A DNA stretch of 64,000 nt from [Phialemoniopsis] sp. UDSM-2020 (GCA_018873225.1 JAEILZ010000001.1:4464001-4528000), one strand, 5' to 3'. Shown: positions 43,715 through 57,359, counted from the first letter of the stretch. Notes: generated by a model from the letters alone, not told the origin. Translations and numbers: made by a program.

Positions 43715-46700
43715 TGGTGCGCTGTGCTGTGCTGGCTCTGTGTGGTGTGTGGGTATTGTATGGGCCCTTTTTCTTGGTCTTGGTCTTGTACCGGGGCCCC
43801 ATCGACGATGGGAAAGTGACGGGGCCTGCATGAAACCCCATTTTCAGGTGCTGCTTCGACCCTTTGGCACCCTTTGGAAACCTTTGGCACTCCTCACTTG
43901 ATGCACACACACCCTCAACAGCTTCCAGCAGGGAGCAGGGATATGCTGCAGGGATTAACGCCCCTCGCTCTCTCTGTCTCGTCCACTAGCCACACTGATC
44001 CACCGTCCACCCACACTGGACCCTTGCAAAGTCTTCCCAAACCGTACCGGTACATGGCAGGGTTTTGATGCAAGTATCTGTCCGCGATCTCGATCGAGTG
44101 GCCGTGCCGCACGGCGTCAGCCTTCCTCCTCCCTTTGTGCGGTCCCTCGGCCGATTGTCTCTCCCTCGACTCGACTGGACTGTGGCTCATTGCTGGCGGA
44201 AGTTGACACTTGCAATACGCTGTGTCAAAATCGAACGTGCTTTCTAACATGGGAGTTTGACAACGTGACAGGCCAGCGTCAAATGCCATATCTCCCTCTA
44301 GCAGAATACAGTAAAGTAGGTCACTGACATGGTGGAGGAGTGTGCAGTTGTTGGGTGGTGTCCACGGCCCCTGCCACCTCGCAAATAACGCGGTCTGCTC
44401 CGTGACACTTTGCGGCTTTTCATTCCCTCCAAAATTAACGGCGGTGGGCCAGGGCGGCCAAGATGCCTCTATTCACAGCGCCTGTCAGCTCGTCAACACG
44501 AGCCGAACACACCTCTGACCCCCCGTTGGCACGGGCAGCGTCCCATTATTTGCCCTTTTGGTCGAGGGCCAGGAACAGCCCCTTCCCCATCCTACTCCGT
44601 ACTTACATACAGCACCCCCATCTGGGTTCCTATCCTGGATAGGTCGAGTGGAACATCGTGCAGGCGGGTAATAAGTATGATGTCATTGACGCCCTCCTAG
44701 TTTCACTCGATGCATCTGCAGCGGGTCTCCAGCGTTGACAGCGGACGCAGGCGCAGAGAGGAAACAAAGCAAAGATTCGGTGAAGGAAGAGTAGAGTGCC
44801 GGCGCTCCGGCGCCGTAGTAGCCGGCAATCCGCGCCGAGTCTATAAGTACGGGAGGGCGGTGGAGAGCGATGATCAGAACCGACAGACAGGTTTTGATTG
44901 CATTCATCTGGGGACTTTTGGGGTCTTGGGGTCTTGGATGGAGCAGGAGATCAACAGGCACGACGCCGCTCATTCCGTGACCCGGAGCTTCTCAAGAGTG
45001 ATCGGCTCGATAGGGATGCTCGATGAAAAAGACCCTGGAGTGGTGAGTGGCTTACACACCACCAGCCTGTTGTGGTGATCCGTCACGGTGGGAATGGCTG
45101 GCTGCCATGTCTAGTGGCTGTCAATCATAGCGACCTTGGTATGTCCAACAGCATTTCTCGGCCACCCGCCTTCATGAGCTCTTGACAGATCCAAAGGCGA
45201 TTCGATTCGCCAGGCACACTCGAAAAGTCTAGGGCTCCTTTGGGAAACCGGCCGCAGGAACATTGGCACGAAACAAGTTTTTTTTGTTAATATTCTGTGC
45301 AAAAGCTCAACCGACAACAGCACATTGAGGGTCGGGCATGCATCCCAAATTGCTCGTTTTGTCGTGTATTCGATCACCTTCAGTAAACTCGATCGATCTC
45401 AATGTGGATCCCAGCCATACGTCTCCACATAATACTCCAAAAGGCAAGCTCTTCTTCTCCTCTTTTCTGCCGCCTGGCATATTTTTCCTCTGCTGGAGCT
45501 GCTCCGTTTCCAGGGGGGGTTGGGCGTGTCTTTAGACTGGGAGACCCTACACCTTCTCCATCCTTTACAGAAGAAACCCTTCAAAGGCATTCCCAAAGGA
45601 TCCCCAGTTCTCAGTGAGTAGGTATCTCCTCTCCCAGCGATGCCATTGTGACGTCAGCGGCTGCCAGGGTCTCAACCGGCTACACTCGCTACCGTAAGCA
45701 GGGACTATTTCACCTATCTGGCTCCGTTTGACAGGCTTCTAATGCCAGGAAGAAGCCGAAATTGTAAGCAAGAGGCGCTCCAGGGTCCGGAGAGGGTCCA
45801 GGAACGCTCACAAAAAGCTCCGGGTAGCCTCAGCGCCAGCTCGGCGCCCGGGTACAGCTGCCTCTGCTTGCTGCACCGATTCCGTGCCTCACTACTACCG
45901 AGAGGCAGGAAAACGGGACCCTGGCTTGTCCTGGTATGCCTGCCTGCTCGTTCTTGTTGACTGGGCGAATTTCAGAACGCCGTCCGGAAGAATTAAGACC
46001 GTGCTCCCCTTGATTCGAAGAAGATACCTTGGGAGCCTTGTGCTCAGCGATTGTTGCTACTAAGACAACGTGTCTGAGCATACTGGCTTATCTAAGATCA
46101 CAGCACCGATAGCACCCAAAGGGTTCTTTTGCTGCACTATCACACTATCTACTTGTACGAACAAGTAGCTCTGCTCTCTCGGTCCTGGGATCTAGCGTAG
46201 AGTTTGTGACAAGACGCTAGTTCCTGGCAACATCCTCTTCCCAACTTACCCCGCCGAGTTCTCGGTGTGCCTGGGGCCGTCGGACGGCAGAACCCCTAGT
46301 GAAAAGGGTCTTTTGAGGGTTCTTCCACTGTCGCGATTGGTTGTGCTCGTTCCATATTTACGGAGTAGATATCGGACACTATTACTTACCACCTCTCCCA
46401 TCTTGATCCAAGCAAGTGGGTGACAGATTAGTTGACGGTTTTGCCTTCTCGGTGTACCTCAAGTCATAACTGATCATGCAGGATTATCCCGCTACCTAAT
46501 CGCATATGGATCATTCAGTTTGTTAGTAGTCTGGGTAGAAGTTGGCCCATAACCGTCAACCTTTGACACCCACTTGCCAAGGTCGCCCAGTGTCCCTCTG
46601 TAACTTTGGATATTGGCCCAGCCGGCTGCATCATTGCTATCCGGCTTCTCTCTCCGGCAGGCTGTCGTCGATCGCCGGGCTCACACAAGGCGAGGTGCAA

Positions 46701-49700
46701 ACACTGTCATATTTCAGGTGCACCAATTGGCGGCGAGATTTCATCTCAGCTCGGTTACATCAGATTGGGTCATGCAATCGTCATCGGCCCTTCCACAAGA
46801 GAGGCTTAATTTGCGACCCTTGACACCCACAAAAATAGCTCCTCTCCTCTATTTTAGCTGACCCATCACTCCTTCCATCACAGCCCGAACCCATTTAACA
46901 TCCATGGCTGAGGCCCTGAAAGACCCCCTCTCTCACCTTACTCTGTAAGGCAACTCGGTTGTGAAAAGCCTCAAATTTTTCACCTTCCCCAAAGCATCGT
47001 GGGCATGTATTCTATGTCGGAGATGTTTGACACAGCAAGTGCATTGCGGAGTCTGAGCATCTCTATGAAATATACCCTTTTTATCCACTTGGGCTGCCTC
47101 CCTTCGATTTCGCAGTATACTCGTTGAAGCAGGAAAGACAAGTCCTTGTCAATACAAGGCTGGCGTTCTCTCCGTCTTTCCTGCCGAGTCACGATGCCCC
47201 ATAGACGGGTGTTTTTCCCGAATGGAGGTGCCCAAAGAGTGAACCCTGGAAAAGATGAGAAGTGCGTGAGCCTATCGGCGTTCACCTCCGTGGAATTCTG
47301 ACCAATAATCGAGCAGATCGGAAACGGTCGAAGCTAAGAGCTGGGGCAGCAGGTTTAGAGTTTCCACGACTTTCTCTTTACCAGAAGAATCAAAAAGCGG
47401 AGCAAAACGCAAACTCGCACCAGACCTCGACTTAAAACACCAAAGCTCCAGCCAGTGCTGTTCCCAAGCTCCCCCACCATGGCGCTATGCCGCAATGGGC
47501 TTCCAGAGTCATCCACGAACGGTGTCCTCACGAACAAACTCCTGGGCCTGCTGGAGGCGTGCATGCCTGCTAACGTTCACGGAAGCGTGTCTGTCAGCCC
47601 AGTAAGCATGGCCGTCAACGTTTACGGCTTAACTCCCTGAAGCAAAGAGACATCTCGTTGTGACCCTTGACCGCCCGAGGAGGATTTCCGAACCACATCC
47701 TTCCAGGTGGGATGAAAAGATCGACATCTCAACTTCCCGTTCCTGTCTCCCGAGGCACCCGCCTGACATTTCTGACCAGCCCCCGGACCCAGCGCTGTGG
47801 CTTTGACATTTCGAAGCTCTCACACCCCGGGTTCCTTCGTAAGTCCTCGAGGACGGCTCGACGGTCAGGTACCTATGACAACAAAATGTCATGCTGCTTT
47901 GATATATCTTCCCGCCGCTGCAAGAACCAGATCGGCCAGCGCCTCTATAACGTATCTACTTAGTCTGTCTGTTCCTTATCGTGTGTGGACAAGTCCGCCT
48001 GTTGCGTCATGGCGCTAAAAAGGGAGAGGAATTTCTTGAGGGCCTCAATTTTTTTTTTTGGGAAGAACACCAATATGAGCGGTGACAGCTCCACAACCCG
48101 CCCACCTTACCCCAGTTGATGCCTCGTCAATGCGCTACTGAATATGCAAGTCGTGGGCCGCGTCTGTGAGGGCTCACGGAGGTCTTCACTCCTCTCTGTC
48201 AAAGGGACACTGCTGTCAAGGGACATATGCACAACAACTAAACACACCCAAGCGACCCACTTCTAGCGCATGCATTTGACCCAAGACCTTTTGAGGCTCC
48301 TCGTGTCAATGGCATGGGAAATACCCTCAGGGCTGCGCTAAGGCGACTGAACTTTTTTTCCGGTTCCCTGAAATTCGGCGCGAAAAGCAAAGCGGGCTCG
48401 TAAGGGGTTCTCTGGTGCTTATGACGAAGTTTCTGCGGCATCGAGCATCAGGGTCTTGGATCGCGGTCTGGAGGCCAAATGACAAAGGGGACGCATGCAC
48501 CAGATCGAGCTTTCTGGCCGTAATCGAAGAAACGCCCACCAGGCCCCGGATCACTTGAGTGCGGGACGGGCTCAAGCCTGGCGCCCATGCCAAAACCCAC
48601 TCTTGGGCAGACGCACACCCCCCCTCGTTCACTTGGCCCCCTCTTTTCGCCTTTGACACTGGCGGGCCCTGAGCCGGCGTCCAGGGCCCTGACCTGCAAA
48701 ACCCACTTGCCTGGACGCCCCGGCTCCAGTGTCATCCTCTAGTGCATCCCGTGCCCCTGTCAATCAGAGGTACTCTGACCGTTTCACTACTTTCCAGAAG
48801 TACCTTGCGCCACAGCCTGTGTCAGGAACCAAGAAACTCTCGTCCTCGAGACCCTTTTTTAGCGGCAACGGGACGGACACCGTAAAGAGGCGCAGGAGGT
48901 TGAACCCTCCTCGTTCGATAACGATGTCGCATCGCAATCAACTCGTCGCAGCTTATCTCACACCGGCTGGTACCCGATCGTTGCTTAGCATCCTCCAGCA
49001 AACCTGTTTTTCCTGCAGAACACACTTCCTGAAGCAGCCTATCGGCTTTGAGGCTGCGCTCACTATTCCCTCTTCAGTCTGTTGGGTCTGTTCACTATCT
49101 TGTGCAGATGGTCACGGCCGTATCATACTCCGTTGGCATCAAATGCTATCAACTGGGGAACCCCACCCTGAGACTTATGAAATTATGACAGTTGTTCTCC
49201 TGACTAAATTCCAAGGAGGTGCACCGACAAGGCTGGCCTCGTCTTCACCACCTTACGAAAGGGTGAGTGGCAGAGAGAGGGGGAGAGGGCTGCCTTCACA
49301 TCCGGGGATTTTGCATCTCACTTGCAGAGAAGATCTCCCAGGGGAGTGTCGCAATGATTTTTCATCAACCAGAAAGTTCTTCTAGGCCGCGTGACAGGGT
49401 AAATGGAGCAGCAGGCCCTCCTGTACAGTCCCAGAGAAGAAGTTGTTGATGCTCATCTCTTCTCCGCCCTATCGTCACTTGCAGGACCCTGTGCCAGCTG
49501 CTGGGGAAGTCAAACGGCCAGGGTTTAGCTTGGCTTGCCATGTTTTGGGGAACACTTATGTCATAGGGGTCCTTGCACGGAGAATATGCTCCGGAGGTTC
49601 ACCACCGCACTCGGCGCTTCAAGGGGATCATGCTCACTACCAGGACCACAACCCACCAGACAAACATGTGCCCCAGCGACTCGCTTTGCCAGAGGGTCTC

Positions 49701-52486
49701 AGTCGCACCGCTTGACGGGGCATAACTGTACGGTGCTGAGACAGGGGAATTCTTGGGTAGTGCCCAAATATTTGCTAAATTACAGCGAGCAATATCCCCA
49801 AACACCCTTGAAGCTAACCGTCCAGCTAGCTTATTCGGTTCTGGCTCCGTATTGGGTTACCGTCAAATGCAAGGGTTCAAAGTTACCGTCAGATGATGTT
49901 ATCAGCGGCAGTGTCCGACAGGACCCTTACGGTCGATTAAAAGCTTGGCGCTTGGCCTTGCACCCACCGTTTTTTTTTTAATCCTCCCACCACCACTGAC
50001 TTGCCTCCGTTCATTGACCGAAGACAAAAGCCGACCGAGTGGCACGATAGTTTCTTGACTACGGTTTTGCCCCCCGGAGCACTTGAACACGAGCGAGGGA
50101 GGTGCCGCGACACCGGGGCTTTAGATCTTCTTGTACGGTTCGGGAAGCTTTTGCGACGGAGAGGGGTACCGGCGGCTTGCGACGGGACGGCCACGTAAAA
50201 CTGATACCAGGTACACAACTTTGGAAGTACGGGGACTTTTGGGAGTCTCTGTACTTTGCCCAGAGGCCTCTATGCCCTTCTCGTGCGCAAACTTTCAAAT
50301 GTGGTTTGACCTTTACCCACATTGCCCCAGCTTTGGACCCATGGGTGATTCACCTCGTGCATCACTCATTGTCATGTCTGGATGATCTGACAGCTTCCCC
50401 TCTCTCTCAGTTGTACGTATCTAAATAATTTCGAGGAAGCGCGGAAAGGATGCAGTCTTTGTCCTGCGGCTTAGCCTGCTGCATGCACACTTGTCTCCGT
50501 CTTCCTTCGTACCCCTCAATCCAGAGATAGGTGCGCGCTGTCCAATAGTCTCGGACGGAGCTGCCTGCATGCATCTGTTGTTGACTTGGCTGCCCCGGAT
50601 TTTCATGTATCTTGGCGGAGACCGGTCAGGGTCCCCAATATGACTGCTGTGCCTCGAGGTATTAGGTAAGTTGTACGTGTTTCCGGCCAAGTATGGTGTC
50701 AGCATGAGGTGTGGTTCAGTCTCTTTGTTTTCGTAGTGTCGAAAGCAGCAGTCCTTGTCCTGTTCGTGTCTTCCGTTTCCATCTCGGTACGCTCGTCGCC
50801 AAGGCGTGCCGAGGTTGAGCGCGCAGAAGAGGCGAGGTCAAGGCGGAGGTTGTGGTTGGCACAAAGAACAAAAGAAAAGGCGAAGAAAATCAATAGTCGC
50901 TCTTGTTCGTCCAAGAACAAGGAACGCGCGTCGCCAAAAGAGGCCTGCGCGAGAAACGTGTCGCCCGCAACTTAGTATGCATATCAGAAAGAATCCTTCT
51001 CAGGTTCCAAGGGGTCGATGCGACGGTCATCTGCCTGCCCATGCGCATATTTGTGCAAAGAGGGTTTGCCGGATATAAGAGCTAAGAAGAAGGGGGGGTG
51101 TGCCCGCACCTCTTGGTCCTGCATGTATGTAAGTACCCCCCGTATAAGCTGCTGTCCATGCAGGTCGACTGTCCGGTGATACCTCTTTTACTTGGTCGTG
51201 AGGGGGTGGTGCAGGACGGAGCTTGACCGGTCAGTCGGGGTCTTGTCTTGGGAGAGAGGGGAAGACTAATGATTTGTGTGGGAGGGAGCACTGAGAGAGG
51301 GGTGGCCGCACGGGACAATATGGCATTTCTGGAACTGGGATGCGACTTTGTTCCTTTGGGGTCCTACCACGTTTCACGATGCCTAGAAATCCCATAGTTT
51401 TTATCTTGTTTTTGATCCTGTGCCATGCTTTGCCGTTGTTCCCGGTTGCAAGCCTTTCACCGCCTTGGAGACATTTCAGAAAGCGGGCCCTTCTGGGCGT
51501 TTACTCGGGAGGTTCATGAGATGAGCGAGGGAAGGGGCAGATTCCAGATATCGTCACCATTACTGGTATTATTACAATGTGTGTTCCAGATGCCCGAATG
51601 CACAGCAGGCGAGCGGACTAAGAGTACCTGGGTAAGTCGGCGGGCATGTATGCCATCTTTGCCCCTGAAAGTATCCGCGATAGCGCGTCCGGAGGTTTGG
51701 CCGTAGCAGGACGAGTGGCTTGCCGCAGTCTGAACTTAAAAATCCAGTGCTTGATTCCGCGAAGTACCGAAACCATTTGAAGTGGCTGAAGGAAGTAGAT
51801 GTCAGAGCGAAGCCAGACAAGGTGAGCTGCCGCAAGTCTTAGCCACGGTCAGGACCGACCGCGCATTGCGTGTGGCGGCTCGTGTGAGTGCGTTGTCGAA
51901 GCGTTGAAGCGTCTGTCGACAAAGACTGAATGTACGAATTGGTTGTGATCAGATAAGATTCATGTTCGGAGAGCTACGTCTTTGGTGAAGCTGTATATAT
52001 GGACATGGAACATCATGCCATCCTGAAGGTTCCGAGTCTTCATATCGAATAAATCTGGCCCATTGGAGAGGCTCGGGACTCGATTGTGAGTAGGTGTAAA
52101 TTACTTCATGCAGTGTTCAGAACAGTGCATATTGAGCGCGTGAAAGATGTTTACCTTGAGACAGTATAAAGGTCATAGTGCGAAACCCTTCAGATTGACC
52201 CTATATCGTCCCTTCTGATATGTGCTGCCAATCGTGATGAAGTGTACGGCTTGAGTCGTTCCTTCGTGGAATGGTATGTGCTCTTGCAACCTTTGTCAGG
52301 CGACAAGACAAGCTGCTCTTTCCTCATACTACTAAAGGCGTAGATGCCTGTTGTGAGGTAATACATGTACAATTCATTCTGCTCATCTCGCCTCAAAGAT
52401 GTTCCTTGAACCAGCTCCCTGTATCGATCGCTGTGAGAATATCCCTACTGACACTGAACAATTCCAATGCATTGATATAAGTCAGC

Positions 52487-55015
52487 ATGGCCATCGCCGC
52501 CCTCCCAGACGCAACAGTACAATCATTGGGTTCCGGTATCGTCATCAACACACCGGTAGATCTCGTCAAAGAGCTGCTTGAGAACGCTATCGATGCCAAA
52601 GCCACGTTTGTCGAGATTCTTGTATCTGCAAATACTATCGACAAAATCGAAGTCAGAGACAATGGCACAGGTATCCATCCTGATGACTTTGACAAACTCG
52701 GCCGGCATGGCTGCACGAGCAAGCTCACGTCCTTTGACGAATTGAAAGAAGTGGGAGGAACATCACTGGGCTTTCGTGGTGAGGCTCTCGCAAGTGCTGC
52801 TACTTGCGGCACCCTGGCCATTACCACAAGATGTATCGAATTGCCAGTAGCGACAATGCTTCATTTCAAGCGTGATGGTCATGGCATTGAAAAGAGGAGA
52901 CAAGTTGGAGCTCCCATTGGAACAACCGTCGAAGTTACAAACCTCTTCGCAAACCTACCGGTCCGGAAGAAGATGGTTGTCAAGGACTGTCAAAAAGCAT
53001 TGACCAGGGCCAAAGAACTTCTTCACTCTTATGCGCTGGCCAAACCGGACATCAAGTTATCCTTCAAAGTGTTGAAAAACAGCAAGATCTCCTGGTCATA
53101 CAGTCCCGGCAGTGATCCTGGTATGGAAGAGGCAACGCTCCAGATCTTTGGTACGGCAACAAGGAGACAGCTCCTGTCGAGGACTTTTTCTATTCAACAT
53201 CCTGCCAGTATGTATCCGAAAGATTCAGCGAGAGATGTGCCAGCGATTGTCAACTTTGACGCTCTGATGCCAAAGCCGAGCGCAGACATGACCACACTCG
53301 GCAAAGGTGCCTTCGTATCAGTCGATGGGAGGCCAATCTCGGCAGCAAGAGGCATAGCGAAGCAACTCCACCAGGTTCTCAAAAAGCATCTCAAGAGATC
53401 ATCTGATGGAAGTATTGTCGAGTCTTGTCGTGATCCTTTGTTGGTCCTGAATATCCAGTGCCATCGAGGGATATATGACGTGAATATCGACCCGGCGAAA
53501 AGCGAAATCCTTTTCGCAGACGAGGAGATGATACTGGGCGCATTCCAGAGATTGTGCAATGAGGTCTATGGAGAGTTCAACACTTCGGAATCAGTAGTCG
53601 AAATCAATACAAAGGTTTCACCGACTGGTAGTGGTGAAGCTGCTGGCGCAACTACCGTTGGACATCATCAGGGTTTCTACAGCGTGACACAGGGTCCGCT
53701 CAATCCACCCGATGAACCAGTTTCAGTAGAAGAAGAAGATTCTTGGACGAATAGAAGGCTTCAGATGAATCTTGAGCATGAGGATCGCGGTGACCGGCCT
53801 GGAACTGTCTCCGATGCTCACGATGACCGGCTTCGAGCCTCGTTGCCGACACCGAATTCGACACCGAACACCTGCCGACCCGAATTCACTGGCGACGAAT
53901 TCGATCTCGCCGAGACTACAAACTCTATTATCTCGTCAGGGAAAGGAATCGCTAATCTACTGGACTCTGGGCCTGCAAACGACCTCATTGTCAGCGACGG
54001 CTCCGTACGGGCCATCTCTGAGTGGCCCCTTCACACCAAAGACCGGCAAGAGCCAGCGGCTAGTTGGGCAGATCGTCATGAAGTCCCTTTAGGAGCTGAA
54101 GATTCTTCAGGGGGTCTAAATCCGTGGACCATCGCCAAGATGAACGCACCACAATCCCGACAACCCCGAGAACCCGCCCTCGTATTCGCTGCTCCTACGC
54201 CCTTATCTCAGAGCTCGGGCAATGCCGTACGTGGCGGAAATGATGCATTTTCAGGCTTACTTCGACATGGAGCTGATCCCACGAATACTTTTGTGTCCGA
54301 CCATCAGGGTTTGGTCGATGAAGACGATGGGTCACTTTGTGCACCTTCCGGGACTCTCGAGAACCCCAAACCAAGGCATCATGGGGGTGGACGTCGCGAA
54401 TCTGGCCGCTTCGCAAGCCGTAGAAAAATACCTTCAGCTGCTCGGCCATCTCAAGGAAGACCTGCTTTCGATGGTCTGCAGTCTCCTCCGCCTTCGTCTC
54501 CGGCAAGGCCCAGAAATCTGGACTCGATGAGTTGGAAACTGCGTCCTAGCGCCGACTCTCATAGATATCGGCAAGCGACATTGTCTTGCGAGAATGGACC
54601 GGCCCCAAGACTTTCACCCACGATTGTGGAAGAGACCGCTGCTCCTGAGACCACACAAGCAGGAACCTCCCAGACAGCACAGGCGTCTCGAGCATGGAGT
54701 AGCAGCGAGATGCCAGTGAACTGTAGTAGCGACGGTACCCAGATACAACAACGTGCTGATGGAAGAGGATTACAAAGGCTCATAAGTGACACGTTGCCGT
54801 TGGAGCGGACGCCTCGAGGTCAAATCACAACAAATCTTGTTCTTAATATCGTTCTCGATCTCTCACAACTTACACTTAGCAACACGGCCCTGGCGACCTA
54901 CGATCGATACATCCTTGAAAACAACGTTGTCCGGGGATTGGACACAGCACTACGTGAGACGATTGCGCAACTGGGTACCCAGACTGAAGTACGAGAGGTT
55001 GGATCCGGTGTGTAG
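52487..55015 (+). CDS. MLH2: MutL homologue, MLH2 type (human PMS1-like)
   Basis: It is a mismatch-repair accessory protein expected to pair with Mlh1 in the nucleus; in yeast Mlh1-Mlh2 also limits meiotic gene-conversion tract length. The single ORF encodes 842 residues. GHKL ATPase motifs are intact: ELLENAIDAKA with catalytic E29 and N33, DNGTGI with D58, and TSKL followed by GFRGEAL at 95-101. The MutL transducer domain follows (LFANLPVRKK, FVSVDGRPISAARG, YDVNIDPAKSEILFADE). From about residue 370 the sequence is a long low-complexity linker with PP and acidic patches. The C-terminus is short and lacks the DQHAX2EX4E endonuclease motif of Pms1 and Mlh3, which argues for the MLH2 branch. 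The start at 52487 begins MAIAALPDATVQSLGSG, matching the family. Confidence 0.9.
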   Translation: MAIAALPDATVQSLGSGIVINTPVDLVKELLENAIDAKATFVEILVSANTIDKIEVRDNGTGIHPDDFDKLGRHGCTSKLTSFDELKEVGGTSLGFRGEALASAATCGTLAITTRCIELPVATMLHFKRDGHGIEKRRQVGAPIGTTVEVTNLFANLPVRKKMVVKDCQKALTRAKELLHSYALAKPDIKLSFKVLKNSKISWSYSPGSDPGMEEATLQIFGTATRRQLLSRTFSIQHPASMYPKDSARDVPAIVNFDALMPKPSADMTTLGKGAFVSVDGRPISAARGIAKQLHQVLKKHLKRSSDGSIVESCRDPLLVLNIQCHRGIYDVNIDPAKSEILFADEEMILGAFQRLCNEVYGEFNTSESVVEINTKVSPTGSGEAAGATTVGHHQGFYSVTQGPLNPPDEPVSVEEEDSWTNRRLQMNLEHEDRGDRPGTVSDAHDDRLRASLPTPNSTPNTCRPEFTGDEFDLAETTNSIISSGKGIANLLDSGPANDLIVSDGSVRAISEWPLHTKDRQEPAASWADRHEVPLGAEDSSGGLNPWTIAKMNAPQSRQPREPALVFAAPTPLSQSSGNAVRGGNDAFSGLLRHGADPTNTFVSDHQGLVDEDDGSLCAPSGTLENPKPRHHGGGRRESGRFASRRKIPSAARPSQGRPAFDGLQSPPPSSPARPRNLDSMSWKLRPSADSHRYRQATLSCENGPAPRLSPTIVEETAAPETTQAGTSQTAQASRAWSSSEMPVNCSSDGTQIQQRADGRGLQRLISDTLPLERTPRGQITTNLVLNIVLDLSQLTLSNTALATYDRYILENNVVRGLDTALRETIAQLGTQTEVREVGSGV

Positions 55016-57359
55016 CACGGGAAGAGGATTGCAGATTTCTATTGTTGGAACGTGAGCTACCCCTGAGGATGTCCTTGGCTTATACGTGGAACTTGCATGT
55101 CAGCAGCAACTTTTGAGAAATTTGTCCGGTCTTGACTATAGCTAGATGTGCCCGAGAATTTATTCGTTGCAAACGCGGGCTGCTCAACGCGCATTGGGTT
55201 TCTTAACAGTCACTTGCCAGGTATCGACTGCTTCGTGATGATCGGCAGTGAGGCTGTGATACCCTCACCGGGGGACCCATCAAGCATGGACAACAGCCGC
55301 ATCTAAACCTCGTAAGCTTTTCAAGGGCCCGTTCCTCTCGTCACTGCCAATCTCACTTTCAGCTCCGTAAAGTTATCGGTAGTTCAGCGCACCCCTGACA
55401 GCCAGTGTTTGCTGGCAACGGTCGAGAAAGGCATGGTGTTGTTTCGCGTTGCTGAAAATAGCCTCCACTCAGGAGCAGAGCGCGACGGTATTGGTGCATG
55501 GCTGACAACCCCCACAGCGGGTACAGCTCGTATCGTCGATGGGCCAGTGCTTAGTCTGCAGGAAGCTTAACGTTAGTCTGGCCATCTTCAAGGTTCAGCC
55601 TTTTCTGCTCCTCTCCAGCCCTCCTTCGTGACTGTGTGTGATGCGTGGCTCCATGTGGCTTGCATACGAAGAAGCGTATGAGGGTTGCCCTGCAGCTGTG
55701 CCGCTCGGATCAGAAAGCCTTGGACTGTCAGGACTTTATCAAACGGCATTTTTGACACATATGGGGAACATAGACGACGGGGAGTCAATAAAAAATTCAA
55801 AGATAGAGGTCCTATGTCTCTACTGCGATATACATTGCAGTCGCAATTTCGTCTGCGTTATGGCTGTGCTCAATATATTCCAAGCATATTTCTTGGCGGG
55901 GTTATGGAGGGAGCTTGGGTATTGAGATGAGCGACATAACATCATCATCATCATACCTAGCAATAGTGCTCGTGTGTTAATCGCCAGCATGGGAAAGCAA
56001 GCCGGGGGCCGGGTGAGTGAGGTGACAAAGTGTTGGCTCTGCCAACCACAGCGCTTGCAGGCCCCTTGCTGCCCGGTGCCAGAATGCGTGACAGCTCGAA
56101 TCTGAGTTGGGCTGGCAGGGGGATCAAGAGAAACGGCGGTCCTCTGAATGGCTGATCATCGATTGACTGACGTCTATCTGCAATGCTTGTCGGCCGTGGT
56201 GTTGCAACGGAGCCAGGGTGCCGTCCAAGAAGACCGTTTCCTTGATTGCGAAGCTACCAACGACCACGACGTCGACGCTGCTGCGATTGAGTACTAAAGC
56301 CACGATCAAGGACGAGCCAATTTACTGGGCAGGACCAATTCGTCGCGCATGTGTCACTTCAAGAAATTCGGCAAAAGAGACAGCACGAAGGAGAGGAGTC
56401 CTGATCTTTTGATGCACCACCATCAGCCCCCGGCGTGTGTACGTACTTGGAGAAAAGTACCTGTATCTAGCGTATCAAGCAAACCCATGCCGTTCCCGCC
56501 AGGACTAAACGACTAAACCTACCTCATCGCTCGGCCGTGCCTTGACGGAGGAACAGCGCCCCCATCTCGTCCCCACCATCTTCCTGGTCGGTCATCCAGG
56601 CAGTCGTATTGCCTTTTTTTTTTCTCCTTCGTCGTCCCTTTGACCCCTTCGTTTCTTGTGTTTTGATTCGAACCATCTCAATTACCCTGGGGTCATCACT
56701 ATTCAAGGTCGTTTCCTAGATCAGACGAGAGGTAAGGTCTTGCGTTCCAGTCGCCCACGCTCAGTACAGCTAAGAAGGAGCTACAATTGCTAAATATTAC
56801 ACGCTATCTCTAGCTTGCATCGCTTGATCGGCTTTGTTCGCCTTGCCTGGGACTGTTGGAAATACGTCAATAAACTTGGTTCCGCGCTTCGAAGAAATCT
56901 GGGTTGGGTCAAGGGTCAATCTGCCGGTTTCTGTCACCAAGGGACTGACAATATTTTTTCTTTCTCTTTTTTCGAAACGGGCGCTTGGGGTCAACAGCTC
57001 ATAACGCTCACGTCACTTAAATTATTCGCGGATTCTGGACCCGGAGCACTGCCTCATTGCCCACCAATTCGTGTCGGAGGCCCAATCACGGTCGCCCTGT
57101 CGATCTGAATATAACGTGTCGGCCTCTTTGACGCCCACGTTTGGCGACCGAGAGTCTCGAAGCCTCACGCACCCTTTTTGCAGTCGTTCGTTAACCCTCT
57201 TATCGCGCGAGTTGGAAGCTGTCGACACTGGACGCCGTCAACTGTGAACCGCACGAGACCCGACGACCACGTCCAAGATGCGCCGAATCTAGCTTCCCGA
57301 ATCCCCGATTTGAAGCAAATCGACCCTTCTAACCACTTCTCGAGACCACCTCATTCACC
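55016..57359. other. intergenic region MLH2 - TRP-like gene
   Basis: It holds the MLH2 3' end and the promoter and leader of the channel gene. A T-rich run lies near 56610. From about 57180 the sequence becomes CT- and C-rich, like a leader. Frames of up to 95 codons exist around 55590-55930, but none shows a recognisable domain. Confidence 0.55.

Larger units (their letters stand above)
42926..52486. other. gene-free stretch of about 9.5 kb
   Basis: It separates the divergent FlbC-like and MLH2 genes. The first 550 bases are the spliced leader of the FlbC-like gene. Beyond that, only short frames in conflicting directions are visible. The longest (about 218 codons, 48729-49385, +) begins with GTG and shows no familiar domain. 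There are homopolymer runs (for example near 48050 and 49970) and short repeats near 43681 and 43857-43892. No transposase, tRNA or rRNA was recognised. Distal promoter elements or non-coding transcripts are possible. A two-codon uORF (ATG CAT TGA, 52467-52475) sits 11 nt before the MLH2 start. Confidence 0.55.

Noticed and set aside
48729..49385. 218-codon open frame on the plus strand
   Set aside because: It opens with GTG, its peptide has no family hallmark, and no flanking splice sites extend it. Chance is more likely.
56640..56710. B-box-like GGTTCGAATC on the minus strand
   Set aside because: The flanking bases do not form a T-stem or acceptor stem, and no A-box lies at the right distance.
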